Source: an uncultured Oscillibacter sp. (lineage in GTDB: Bacteria > Bacillota > Clostridia > Oscillospirales > Oscillospiraceae). From it: 64,000 bases of DNA. This document shows positions 24,929 through 33,833 of the stretch, piece after piece (the first letter of the stretch is position 1; each line of letters begins with the position of its first letter). The DNA lies in assembly GCF_947654275.1 (NCBI RefSeq), contig NZ_CANTJS010000002.1:1-64000 (forward strand), read 5' to 3'. The notes below the pieces were generated by a model that saw only the letters and a program-made list of their open reading frames with translations, did not search any database and was not told where the DNA came from. The position numbers and the translations under genes are program-made.

Positions 24929-25816
24929 GTGAATAACAAACTGTCCCCCGCCGCCCGGCGGGAAGAAAACTGGGGCTGGATCATGGTAGCCCCCACCATC
25001 ATCGGCCTGGTGGTGCTGAATCTGTGGCCCTTTGTCCAGACGGTTTACACCAGCTTCTGCGAACATTTGGGCTTCGGACATTACAAGTTTATCGGCCTGG
25101 GAAACTACGCCGAGATCTTCCAGAGCGCCGAGTTCTGGAAGGCCACCTGGAACACCGTTCTGTTCTGCATCCTCACCGTGCCGGTGGGCCTGTTCCTGTC
25201 CCTGCTGGTGGCCATGCTGCTGAACGCCAAGATCAAATTCAAGGGCGGCTTCCGGACCATCTTCTTCCTGCCCATGGTCTGCGCCCCCGCCGCCGTCACC
25301 ATGGTTTGGCGCTGGATTTTCAACGGCCAGTACGGCATCCTCAACCAGCTCTTCGGCGCCGAGATAGGCTGGATCACCGACCCCAGATTCGTCATGATTT
25401 CCTGCGCCGTGGTGGCCATCTGGAGCAATATCGGCTATGATGCGGTGCTGCTTCTGGCGGGCCTGCAAAATATCCCCAAGACCCTCTATGAGGCCAACAG
25501 CATCGACGGAGCGGGGAAGGTGAAGCAGTTCTTCACCATCACCCTGCCCATGGTTTCCCCCACGCTGTTCGTGGTCATGATTATGCGGCTGATGTCCGCC
25601 GTAAAGGTCTATGATCTGATTTACATGATGGTGGAGGAGACCAACCCTGCCGTCACCAGCGTGCAGAGCCTGATGTATCTCTTCTATCGGGAGTCCTTTA
25701 TCGCGGGCAGCCGCGGCACCGGTTCCGCCATTGTCATTTGGACCGTCCTGCTGATTGGCCTGGTCACCGTGATTCAGTTCTACGGTCAGAAGAAGTGGGT
25801 CAACTACGACGTGTAA
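24929..25816 (+). CDS. Alpha-galactoside ABC permease (first)
   Basis: 295 residues, six membrane helices (IMVAPTIIGLVVLNLWPF, VLFCILTVPVGLFLSLLVA among them). The coupling loop is YEANSIDGAGKVKQFFTITLP. It follows the binding-protein gene by 13 bases and precedes the second permease by 12. It is of the MalF/MsmF type. Confidence 0.87.
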   Translation: MNNKLSPAARREENWGWIMVAPTIIGLVVLNLWPFVQTVYTSFCEHLGFGHYKFIGLGNYAEIFQSAEFWKATWNTVLFCILTVPVGLFLSLLVAMLLNAKIKFKGGFRTIFFLPMVCAPAAVTMVWRWIFNGQYGILNQLFGAEIGWITDPRFVMISCAVVAIWSNIGYDAVLLLAGLQNIPKTLYEANSIDGAGKVKQFFTITLPMVSPTLFVVMIMRLMSAVKVYDLIYMMVEETNPAVTSVQSLMYLFYRESFIAGSRGTGSAIVIWTVLLIGLVTVIQFYGQKKWVNYDV

Positions 25817-25828
25817 GGAGGGAGCGAG

Positions 25829-26668
25829 ATGAATAAACGTTCTTTAGAGGCCTCCCGGAAGCGGATGACCGTTTACACCTACATTGCGCTGATCCTCGGG
25901 GCGCTCATTATGGTTTTCCCCTTTGTATGGATGATTCTCACCAGCCTCAAGACGGTTCCTGAGAGCATGAAGGTGCCCCCCACCATTTTCCCTCAGGAGA
26001 TGATCGTCACCAACTTCGGGGACGCGATGAAAAGCCTGCCCTTCCTGAAGCTGTATCTGAACACCGGACTGATGATTTTCTTCCGGGTCATCTGCGCCGT
26101 GGCCTTCAGCTCCATGGCGGGCTATGCCTTCGCCATGCTGGAGTTCCGGGGCAAGAAGCTGCTCTTCGGCGTCGTCCTAGTGCAGATGTCCCTGCCCTCA
26201 CAGATTTTCATTATTCCTCAATACCAGATGGTGGCCAAGATGGGCCTGGCCAACAGCATCTTCGCCCTGGTGTTCCCCGGCATCGTCAGCGCCTTCGGTG
26301 TGTTCTTCCTGCGCCAGACCTATATGGGTATTCCCAAGGAAATTGGCGAGGCCGCCTATCTGGACGGCTGCACCCAGTGGCAGACCTTCTATAAGGTGAT
26401 GTTCCCCCTCACCGGCACCTCCGTGGCCGCTCTGACCATCTTCACCGCCGTGTTTGCCTACAGCGACCTGATGTGGCCTCTGGTGGTCAACTCCGACCTG
26501 AACATGATGACCCTCAGCTCCGGCCTGGCCACTCTGCGGGGCCAGTTTACCACCAACTTCCCCGTGCTGATGGCGGGCTCCCTGCTGGCGATGCTGCCCA
26601 TGGTGATTCTGTATCTGATTTTCCAGCGCCAGTTTATCGAGGGCATCGCCTCTACCGGCGGAAAGTAA
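25829..26668 (+). CDS. Alpha-galactoside ABC permease (second)
   Basis: 279 residues of the MalG/MsmG type, with the coupling loop IGEAAYLDGCTQWQTFYKVMF and a final helix (LLAMLPMVILYLIFQRQFI). It starts behind GGAGGGAGCGAG and forms the heterodimeric channel with the preceding gene. Confidence 0.87.
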   Translation: MNKRSLEASRKRMTVYTYIALILGALIMVFPFVWMILTSLKTVPESMKVPPTIFPQEMIVTNFGDAMKSLPFLKLYLNTGLMIFFRVICAVAFSSMAGYAFAMLEFRGKKLLFGVVLVQMSLPSQIFIIPQYQMVAKMGLANSIFALVFPGIVSAFGVFFLRQTYMGIPKEIGEAAYLDGCTQWQTFYKVMFPLTGTSVAALTIFTAVFAYSDLMWPLVVNSDLNMMTLSSGLATLRGQFTTNFPVLMAGSLLAMLPMVILYLIFQRQFIEGIASTGGK

Positions 26669-26710
26669 ACGCCTTCAATCTTTTGAATCAAAAAACGGAG
26701 GAACTGAACT

Positions 26711-27901
26711 ATGGCTGCCTTGAATTTGAAAGGAATTACCAAGATTTATCCCCACAGCGCCGGTCAGAAAAAAGCAAAGAGGAAAAAGGGCGAACCGGAG
26801 AAGAAAACCAACCTTCAGGTGACGGACCAGGGCGTCATCGCGGTGCAGAAGTTCGACCTGAATATTGCCGACAAGGAATTCATCGTCCTCGTGGGTCCCT
26901 CCGGCTGCGGCAAGTCCACCACCCTGCGGATGGTGGCCGGTCTGGAGGAAATCTCCGGCGGCGAGCTGTACATCGACGGCCAGCTCGTGAACGACGTGGA
27001 GCCCAAGAACCGGGACATTGCCATGGTCTTCCAGAGCTACGCCCTGTATCCCCATATGAGCGTCTATGAGAACATGGCCTTCCCCCTGAAGCTGCGGAAG
27101 ATGGACAAGGCGGAGATTGACCGCCGGGTGAAGGAGGCCGCCGAGATTCTGGACATCACCCAGTATCTGGACCGGAAGCCCAAGGCCCTGTCCGGCGGCC
27201 AGCGCCAGCGTGTTGCCATCGGCCGGGCCATTGTCCGGGAGCCCAAGGTGCTGCTGATGGACGAACCCCTGTCCAACCTGGACGCCAAGCTCCGCAACCA
27301 GATGCGGGCGGAGATTATCAAGCTCCGGCAGAAAATCAATACCACCTTCATCTATGTCACCCATGACCAGACCGAGGCCATGACCCTGGGCGACCGGATT
27401 GTCATTATGAAGGACGGCTTCATCCAGCAGATCGGCACCCCTCAGGAGGTCTTCGACCACCCTGCCAACATCTTCGTGGCCGGCTTCATCGGCATGCCTC
27501 AGATGAACTTCTTCGACGCCCAGCTGGAAGTCAGCGGCGGGAAATACGCCGTGTCCGTAGGCGGCTGCAGGGTGGAGCTGTCCGCCGACAAGCAGGCGAA
27601 CCTGACGGCCCATAAGGTCCCGGCCCAGAGCATCACCCTGGGCGTCCGGCCCAGCCATATGGTGCTGTCTAAGGAATCCGGAAACACCCTGACCGCCTCT
27701 GTGGAGGTGGCGGAGATGATGGGCAGCGAGGTCCATTTCCACGCCAACGCCAACGGGCGGGACGTGGTGGTGATTGTGCCCACCATGGACGCCAAGGGGG
27801 AGCACATCGACACCTTCCATACCGGAGACAAGCTGAATCTGACCTTCAGCGGAAGCGTCTGCCACGTCTTCGGCAAAGACGGAAAGAATCTGGAATTCTA
27901 A
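26711..27901 (+). CDS. Sugar ABC transporter ATPase (MsmK/UgpC type) with a basic insertion
   Basis: 396 residues. Walker A is VGPSGCGKST (~residue 66), the signature LSGGQRQRVAIGRA (~160), Walker B VLLMDEPLSNLD (~180), and a C-terminal OB-type regulatory domain follows. These multifunctional ATPases energise several CUT1 importers. Between residues ~12 and ~40, where homologues go directly from the first strand to the A-loop, this protein has about 27 extra residues, very Lys-rich (KKAKRKKGEPEKK). Because the LacI-linked importer lacks an ATPase, this one may serve both. Confidence 0.88.
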   Translation: MAALNLKGITKIYPHSAGQKKAKRKKGEPEKKTNLQVTDQGVIAVQKFDLNIADKEFIVLVGPSGCGKSTTLRMVAGLEEISGGELYIDGQLVNDVEPKNRDIAMVFQSYALYPHMSVYENMAFPLKLRKMDKAEIDRRVKEAAEILDITQYLDRKPKALSGGQRQRVAIGRAIVREPKVLLMDEPLSNLDAKLRNQMRAEIIKLRQKINTTFIYVTHDQTEAMTLGDRIVIMKDGFIQQIGTPQEVFDHPANIFVAGFIGMPQMNFFDAQLEVSGGKYAVSVGGCRVELSADKQANLTAHKVPAQSITLGVRPSHMVLSKESGNTLTASVEVAEMMGSEVHFHANANGRDVVVIVPTMDAKGEHIDTFHTGDKLNLTFSGSVCHVFGKDGKNLEF

Positions 27902-28024
27902 TCATCATCCCATATGTCCGCCGTCCCGCGCCGCTTCAGGGGCTGGGCGGCGGGCTCCATGTATGAACAGAAGACCGTGCTTCCGCGCCCTGCCGCGGAA
28001 ACGGCAGAGGAGTGAGGGCGTTTT

Positions 28025-30214
28025 ATGATTATTTTGGATCAGGAAAACCGGGTGTTCACCCTGCACACCCAACACACCACCTATCAGATGAAGGCGGACC
28101 GGCACAATATCCTGCTGCACACCTACTATGGCCCCCGTGTCCGCGGCGGCGACCTGTCCTGCCTCATTCAATATGCCGACCGGGGCTTTTCCCCCAACCC
28201 CAACGAGGTGGGCGACGAGCGGGACTATTCCCTGGACACCCTGCCCCAGGAGTATTCCTCCTGCGGCGTGGGGGACTTCCGCCTCCCCAGCGTGGAGTTT
28301 GAGCCGGAGGACGGCAGCCGCCTGGCGGACCTGCGCTATGAGAGCTGCGAGCTCCGCCGGGGCAAATATGGTCTGGAGGGCCTGCCCGCCTTCTGGGGCG
28401 GGGACGAGTGGGAGACCCTGGTCATCCGCATGAGGGACGCCGCCGCCAAAATGCTGGTCGAGCTGTACTATGGCGTGCTGGAGGAGCGGGACCTGATTAC
28501 CCGGGCCGTCCGGGTGGTCAACCAGGGGACGGGCGCCGTCCGCCTGCGCCGCTGCGCCTCCCTGTGCCTGGACTTTCAGCAGGGCGATCTGGACCTCATC
28601 ACCTTTGACGGCTGCCACACTATGGAGCGCTGCCCCAGCCGGGCCCCCCTGCGTCCGGGCATTCAGTGCGTGAACAGCATACGGGGCACCTCCAGCCACC
28701 ACCACAACCCCTTTGTGGTCCTCTGTGAGCGCGGCGCCAGCGAGGATTACGGGCTGTGCTACGGGGCCATGCTGGTGTACAGCGGAAACTTCCAGGCGGC
28801 GGCGGAGCGGACATGGCTGGAAAACAACCGTCTGATTCTGGGCATTGATCCCTATAATTTCTGCTTCACCCTGGCCCCGGGAGAGGCCTTCACGGCCCCG
28901 GAGGCCGCCCTGGTCTGCTCCCCCGCAGGCCTCGGCCAGATGAGCCGCCAGTTCCACCGCGGCCTGCGGGAGAACCTGATTCGGGACCCCTTCCAGGGAA
29001 AGCGCCGCCCGGTGCTGATGAACAACTGGGAAGCCACCTATTTCGACTTCACCGCCGACAGGCTGGTGGAAATCGCCGGGGGCGCGGCGGGCCTGGGCAT
29101 TGATCTGTTCGTTATGGACGACGGCTGGTTTGGCTCCCGGGACACGGACCTCAGCGGTCTGGGGGACTGGGAGGTGAATCAGGAGAAGCTGCCCGGCGGC
29201 CTGGAGGCCCTGGTTCCCCGCATCCGGGCCCTGGGGATGGACTTCGGGCTGTGGCTGGAGCCGGAGATGGTCAGCGAAAACAGCCGGCTTTACCGGGAGC
29301 ATCCCGACTGGGCCCTGGGCGTCCCGGGACGGCCCCAGGCCCGGGGGCGGAGCCAGCTGGTGCTGGATTTCTCCCGGCGGGAGGTCCGGGACTGCATCTA
29401 TGAGGCCATCCGGAGCATTCTGGACAGCGCCGGCATCACCTATATCAAGTGGGACATGAACCGGAGCCTGTCCGATGTCTGGTCCGCCGCCCTGCCGGCA
29501 AGCCGGCAGGGCGAGGTCTGCCACCGCTATGTCCTGGGCGTCTACGACCTGCTGGAGCGGCTGCGCCGGGACTATCCCGAACTGCTGATTGAGAGCTGCT
29601 CCGGCGGCGGCGGCCGCTTCGACGCCGGGATGCTTTACTACACGCCTCAGATCTGGTGCAGCGACAACACCGACGCCGTCGACCGCCTGCGCATCCAATA
29701 CGGCACGTCCTTCTGCTACCCCGTCAGCGCCGTGGGGGCCCACGTCTCCGTCTCCCCCAACGAGCAGAACGGACGGGTCACCTCCCTGGAGACCCGGGGC
29801 ACGGCGGCCATGTCCGGAACTTTCGGCTATGAGATGGACCTGGGCCGGTGCACGCCGGAGGAACGGGCGGTTATCAAGCAGCAGACGGCCTTTTTCAAGG
29901 AGCACTATGACCTGATTCAGAATGGGGATTACTACCGTCTCAGCGACCCCTTCACCGACCCCTATGCCGCCTGGGAGCAGGCCGCCCCCGACGGCCATGA
30001 GGCCCTGGTCTCTCTGGTTGCCGGACCCGCCCAGGCCGCCGTGCCCTTCCGCCGCCTGCGGCTCAGGGGGCTGGACCCGGCCCTGCGCTACACGGTTAAC
30101 GGCCAGGGGGACTATCCCGGCGACGTGCTGATGGAAGCCGGTTATCCCCTGCCCTTGTTCCAGGGGGATTACCAGTCCCTCCAGCTGTACCTGTCCGCCG
30201 TTTCAGAGGACTGA
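28025..30214 (+). CDS. Alpha-galactosidase, GH36
   Basis: 729 residues, the full GH36 length, no signal peptide, so intracellular. Domains in order: N-terminal beta-supersandwich (~1-330), TIM barrel (~330-640), C-terminal beta domain. The nucleophile lies in YIKWDMNRSLSD (~476) and the acid/base in WCSDNTDAVDRL (~546). GGGGRFDAGML and VMDDGWFGSRD are family landmarks. It removes terminal alpha-1,6-galactose from melibiose, raffinose and stachyose after import by the preceding transporter. A terminator follows. Confidence 0.92.
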   Translation: MIILDQENRVFTLHTQHTTYQMKADRHNILLHTYYGPRVRGGDLSCLIQYADRGFSPNPNEVGDERDYSLDTLPQEYSSCGVGDFRLPSVEFEPEDGSRLADLRYESCELRRGKYGLEGLPAFWGGDEWETLVIRMRDAAAKMLVELYYGVLEERDLITRAVRVVNQGTGAVRLRRCASLCLDFQQGDLDLITFDGCHTMERCPSRAPLRPGIQCVNSIRGTSSHHHNPFVVLCERGASEDYGLCYGAMLVYSGNFQAAAERTWLENNRLILGIDPYNFCFTLAPGEAFTAPEAALVCSPAGLGQMSRQFHRGLRENLIRDPFQGKRRPVLMNNWEATYFDFTADRLVEIAGGAAGLGIDLFVMDDGWFGSRDTDLSGLGDWEVNQEKLPGGLEALVPRIRALGMDFGLWLEPEMVSENSRLYREHPDWALGVPGRPQARGRSQLVLDFSRREVRDCIYEAIRSILDSAGITYIKWDMNRSLSDVWSAALPASRQGEVCHRYVLGVYDLLERLRRDYPELLIESCSGGGGRFDAGMLYYTPQIWCSDNTDAVDRLRIQYGTSFCYPVSAVGAHVSVSPNEQNGRVTSLETRGTAAMSGTFGYEMDLGRCTPEERAVIKQQTAFFKEHYDLIQNGDYYRLSDPFTDPYAAWEQAAPDGHEALVSLVAGPAQAAVPFRRLRLRGLDPALRYTVNGQGDYPGDVLMEAGYPLPLFQGDYQSLQLYLSAVSED

Positions 30215-30272
30215 GGCCCCGGAAAGCCGGACCGGCCCCTTCCCCGCAGTCCTCCGGATTGACGGCAGATGA

Positions 30273-30310
30273 ATGCCCGTCCCCGAAAAACGGGGACGGG
30301 CATGCTTTTT
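30273..30310 (+). terminator. Terminator of the alpha-galactoside operon
   Basis: ATGCCCGTCCCCG pairs perfectly with CGGGGACGGGCAT around AAAAA, then GCTTTTTG. It lies between convergent genes and may serve both. Confidence 0.85.
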
Positions 30311-30333
30311 GTTCAGGGCGCATATCTCCTCCG

Positions 30334-31248
30334 CTACTGTTCCGTCTCCGGGTCTTTCGCCCCCCGATTCTTCGCCCCCCGGTTCTCTGCCCTCCGGTTC
30401 TCCGCCCTCCGGTTCTCCGCCCGCCACTGCCGGGGCGGCACGCCGTAGCGCTTTTTAAAGGCCCGGGAGAAATGGAGCTGGTTGGGATAGCCGCACCCGG
30501 CGGAGATGTCCCGGATGGAGTTGTCGGTGAGCTTCATCATCTCCGCGGCCTTGGACAGCCGCAGGCGAATCAGGAACTCCTGGGGCGGGCAACCCATGCT
30601 CTCCCCGAACAGCTTGCTGAAGTAGCTGCGGTTCAGCCTGCACACGTCGGCAATCTCCTCCACCGTCAGGTCCCGCTGGTAGTTGTGCTCCATGAAATTG
30701 ATGGCCTCCTGGATATAGAAATCCTTGAGCTTTCCGCCGTGAAGGGGCTTTCGGGCGGAGGAGGACAGAATCAGCCTGTCCAAAAAGAGGCACAGATGTC
30801 CGATGAGATGGAGAGGGGAGGCGTCGGTCTGCCGGGCGATGTACAGCATGGTGTCCTTCAGCTCGTCCCCCTGGGCCGGAAACCGGGGACGGTAGACGGG
30901 CTGGAGGACGCTCAGCCCCGCGCAGTCCAGATACTCCTCCACCCGCAGACCGTCGAACTCCAGCCAGGTGTATTCCCAGGGGTCCGTTTTGCTGGCGGCG
31001 TAGGTGTTGATCTGGCCGGGAGAGATGAGAAAGCCCTGGCCGGGCCCCAGCTCATACCTGCGGTCCGCGCCGTCGGGGCCGGCGGAGTCCAGGGTCCCGT
31101 GCCCGGAAATGATGTAATGGAACAGATAGTGATTCCGGGCAAAGGGGCCGAAGGAATGCAGGGGCATGCACTGCTCCCAGCCGTATTGATACAGCCTGAA
31201 GTCCAGAAAATTCTCGTTGGGAAAAACAGAGAAGGAATAATTGGCCAT
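30334..31248 (-). CDS. AraC-family regulator (MsmR/RafR-like) with a repetitive tail
   Basis: 304 residues. The N-terminal cupin-like sensor (NHYLFHYIISGHGTL, LGPGQGFLISPGQ) binds the inducing sugar; two helix-turn-helix motifs follow (DLTVEEIADVCRLNRSYFSK and IRDISAGCGYPNQLHFSRAFK), ending RYGVPPRQW. It converges on the alpha-galactosidase operon and most likely activates it. The last 29 residues are tandem RAENR and GAKNR pentads, encoded by 15-bp repeats, absent from ordinary family members and probably prone to slippage. Confidence 0.88.
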   Translation of the reverse strand: MANYSFSVFPNENFLDFRLYQYGWEQCMPLHSFGPFARNHYLFHYIISGHGTLDSAGPDGADRRYELGPGQGFLISPGQINTYAASKTDPWEYTWLEFDGLRVEEYLDCAGLSVLQPVYRPRFPAQGDELKDTMLYIARQTDASPLHLIGHLCLFLDRLILSSSARKPLHGGKLKDFYIQEAINFMEHNYQRDLTVEEIADVCRLNRSYFSKLFGESMGCPPQEFLIRLRLSKAAEMMKLTDNSIRDISAGCGYPNQLHFSRAFKKRYGVPPRQWRAENRRAENRRAENRGAKNRGAKDPETEQ

Positions 31249-31307
31249 ATCGGGTCCCCCTTTGGGGCGGAATGTCCGCCCTGAGATCGGTCCTTATGTT
31301 ACGAAAG

Positions 31308-31336
31308 ATTATATAGGACTTCCCCGGCCATGTCAA
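31308..31336 (-). promoter_or_regulatory. Consensus promoter of the AraC-type regulator
   Basis: TTGACA (31331-31336) and TATAAT (31308-31313) on the minus strand with 17-bp spacing: an exact sigma-A consensus about 60 bp before the start codon. Confidence 0.85.
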
Positions 31337-31687
31337 ACGTCCCCGCCTGTTTTCGGTAAATTCCGCCCCGCCTTTGCCGGGGCTGTAGGTTTGTCAGTGA
31401 TGAGTTACAAAAATGAGAGGAGAAAGAGGATAAAACCCGTCTAGTGGAACGCCAGTTGAGGAGACGCACAAAGAAAACATGATGCTGACGCTGTCTAACA
31501 GCGAGCGGCCTTTTTCTGTTCTTGTTACACCCCTTTATAATACCTATACAAAAGGCCCCTTCCATCCCTCGATAATCCTTGACATTTCCCGGAAAAAAAG
31601 GGATAATAAAAAAGTATTGTCTGAAGCGCACAGAGAAAACAGATCGCCGGCGGCGGCCGCCGGGCGTATAAACATCGGGAGGTTTTT
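31337..31687. other. Intergenic region upstream of gltX
   Basis: No gene. A small CGCTG/CAGCG hairpin followed by GCGGCCTTTTTC (about 31487-31520) looks like a weak plus-strand terminator for a short transcript starting somewhere after 31340. No T-box, which might be expected ahead of a tRNA synthetase, could be recognised. The gltX promoter lies to the right. Confidence 0.4.
31579..31607 (+). promoter_or_regulatory. gltX promoter
   Basis: TTGACA (31579-31584), a 17-bp spacer and GATAAT (31602-31607), about 80 bp before the gltX start. Confidence 0.75.
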
Positions 31688-33178
31688 ATGGCAACTGACA
31701 GCCGTTTTTTTGAGGAGATGGAGGCCCGCATTCCCAAGGGGAAGGTCCGGACCCGGTTTGCTCCGTCCCCCACGGGCTACATGCACGTGGGAAACCTGCG
31801 CACCGCCCTCTATACCTGGCTCATTGCCCGCCACGCCGGGGGCGCCTTCATCCTCCGCATTGAGGATACGGACCAGGGCCGTCTGGTGGAGGGCGCCACC
31901 GACGTCATTTACCGCACCATGGCCCAGTGCGGCCTGACCCACGACGAGGGCCCCGACGTGGGCGGCCCCGTGGGACCCTATATCCAGTCGGAGCGGCGGG
32001 ACCTTTACGGGAAGTACGCCAGGCGGCTGGTGGAGCTGGGGGCGGCCTATTACTGCTTCTGCGAAAAGACCGAGTCCGAAGAGGAGGCCGGGGACTGGGA
32101 GCGGGGGGAGGACCCCTGCCGGAACCTCAGCCAAGAGGAGATTGACGCCAATCTCATGGCCGGAGCCCCCTATGTCATCCGCCAAAGGGTCCCCAAGGAG
32201 GGGACCACCACCTTCCACGACGCCAGCTTTGGTGACATCACCGTGGAGAACAAAACGCTGGACGATCAGGTGCTGCTGAAGCGGGACGGCCTGCCCACCT
32301 ACAACTTCGCCAACGTCATCGACGACCACCTGATGGGCATTACCCACGTGGTCCGGGGCAGCGAGTATCTCTCTTCCGCTCCCAAATATAACCTGCTCTA
32401 TGAGGCCTTCGGCTGGGAGATTCCCACCTATGTCCACTGCTCTCCCGTCATGCGGGACCAGCACAATAAAATGAGCAAGCGCCACGGCGACCCCTCCTAT
32501 GAGGACCTGATTGCCCAGGGTTACCTGACTCCCGCCGTGCTGAACTATGTGGCTCTGCTGGGCTGGGCCCCCAAGGGGGACCTGAGCGAGCAGGAGATTT
32601 TCTCCCTGGAGGAGCTGGTGGACGCCTTCGACATCGGGGGCATTTCCAGGTCCCCCGCCATTTTTGATATGGAGAAGCTCACCTATTTCAATGCCCAGTA
32701 CCTCCGCGCCATGTCCCCGGAGGACTTCGCCAGAACGGCGGAGCCCTATATCCGTCAGGGGGTCAAAAACCCCGCCATTGATGCCGCCGCCGTGGCCGCC
32801 CTGCTTCAGGCCCGGTGTGAGAAGCTGACGGACATCCCGGAGAAGGTGGACTTCTTCGACCAGCTTCCCGACTATGATCCGGCGCTGTTCACCAATAAGA
32901 AATCCAAGACCGACCCGGAGGTCTCCAGGCGGATGCTGGAGGCGGCGGTTCCAGCGCTGGAGGCCCTTCCGGACTGGACCCAGGAGGCCGTCCACGACTG
33001 CCTGATTGCCCTGGCGGAGTCCCTGGGCGTGAAGAACGCCACGCTGATGTGGCCGGTCCGCATCGCGGCGGCGGGCAAGCAGGTGACCCCCGGCGGCGCC
33101 GTGGAGATCTGCCACATCCTGGGAAGGGACGAGGCTCTCCGCCGTCTGAAGGCGGGCCTGGAGCGTCTGCGGGTATGA
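31688..33178 (+). CDS. gltX: Glutamyl-tRNA synthetase
   Basis: 496 residues, class I. The HIGH-equivalent motif is SPTGYMHVGN (~residue 31), RIEDTDQGR follows, and the KMSKS loop is NKMSKRHGD (~260); the C-terminal helical anticodon-binding part is complete. It charges tRNA(Glu), and in organisms lacking GlnRS also tRNA(Gln) as the first step of the amidation route. The ATG follows a GGGAGG site. Its stop overlaps the next start (ATGA), so the SpoIIM-like gene is translationally coupled. Confidence 0.95.
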   Translation: MATDSRFFEEMEARIPKGKVRTRFAPSPTGYMHVGNLRTALYTWLIARHAGGAFILRIEDTDQGRLVEGATDVIYRTMAQCGLTHDEGPDVGGPVGPYIQSERRDLYGKYARRLVELGAAYYCFCEKTESEEEAGDWERGEDPCRNLSQEEIDANLMAGAPYVIRQRVPKEGTTTFHDASFGDITVENKTLDDQVLLKRDGLPTYNFANVIDDHLMGITHVVRGSEYLSSAPKYNLLYEAFGWEIPTYVHCSPVMRDQHNKMSKRHGDPSYEDLIAQGYLTPAVLNYVALLGWAPKGDLSEQEIFSLEELVDAFDIGGISRSPAIFDMEKLTYFNAQYLRAMSPEDFARTAEPYIRQGVKNPAIDAAAVAALLQARCEKLTDIPEKVDFFDQLPDYDPALFTNKKSKTDPEVSRRMLEAAVPALEALPDWTQEAVHDCLIALAESLGVKNATLMWPVRIAAAGKQVTPGGAVEICHILGRDEALRRLKAGLERLRV

Positions 33179-33792
33179 TACGATATCTGAGCGGCGTATA
33201 CGGCGGTCTCTGGCGGAGGGCCGGGAGTCTGGACTATGAGCTCCGCCGCACCGCCGCGGCCTTCGCCTTTCTGGCGGCGCTGGCCTTCGGCGTCTGCGCG
33301 GCCTGTCCCTCTCTGGGGCAGAGGCTGGCGGATTATCTGGCGGCGCTGCTGGGAGGTATGGGCGCGGAGGAGGAGCGTCTGTCCGCGCCTCTGCTGTTCG
33401 CTGGCAGCCTGCGGGCCTGCGTGGTGGTGATGCTGTACGGACTGCTGCCCTTTCTGTACCTGCCTGCCCTGGCACTGGGCATGAACGCCCTGGCGTTGGG
33501 GGGACTGGGGGCCTGGTATCTCCATCAGGGACATTCCGCCGCCGCCTGGCTGGCGGGGCTGCTGCCCCATGGGGTGTTCGAGCTGCCGGCCCTGGTGCTC
33601 TCCATGGCCACGGGGCTCTGCGTCTGCGGCCACCTGAGCCGCCGGCTCCTGGGGGACAAAAGCGCCCTGAGCCTGTGGGAGTGTTTGGCCCTGATCTCCC
33701 GGATGCTGTTTCTGGCGGCCGCCCCGCTGATGGCCGCTGCCGCCCTGATGGAGGTCTATGTCACGCCGGCCGCGGCCTCCTTCTTCAATTGA
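33175..33792 (+). CDS. SpoIIM/DUF95-like membrane protein
   Basis: 205 residues with about five hydrophobic segments (AFAFLAALAFGVCAACP, VVVMLYGLLPFLYLPALALGM, LPHGVFELPALVLSMATG, LFLAAAPLMAAAALMEVYV). The GLLPHGVFELPAL segment is the landmark of the SpoIIM (stage II sporulation protein M/DUF95) family. SpoIIM works with SpoIID and SpoIIP in peptidoglycan remodelling during engulfment, but vegetative paralogues of this fold exist, and its coupling to gltX rather than to other sporulation genes leaves its role open. Confidence 0.65.
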   Translation: MIRYLSGVYGGLWRRAGSLDYELRRTAAAFAFLAALAFGVCAACPSLGQRLADYLAALLGGMGAEEERLSAPLLFAGSLRACVVVMLYGLLPFLYLPALALGMNALALGGLGAWYLHQGHSAAAWLAGLLPHGVFELPALVLSMATGLCVCGHLSRRLLGDKSALSLWECLALISRMLFLAAAPLMAAAALMEVYVTPAAASFFN

Positions 33793-33833
33793 GCCCCGAT
33801 TTTTAAATTCAACATAAAGGACTGGTTTTTCCT

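Noticed and set aside
27905-29998. 697-codon minus-strand frame opposite the alpha-galactosidase
   Set aside because: Antisense of a complete GH36 enzyme, with low-information Gln/Gly/Pro-rich sequence.
23617-30214. Operon as a glycerol-3-phosphate (Ugp) transporter
   Set aside because: The ATPase is UgpC-like, but the GH36 alpha-galactosidase in the same run points to alpha-galactosides.
31337-31687. T-box riboswitch ahead of gltX
   Set aside because: No AGGTGGNACCGCG-like antiterminator segment or specifier stem could be found.
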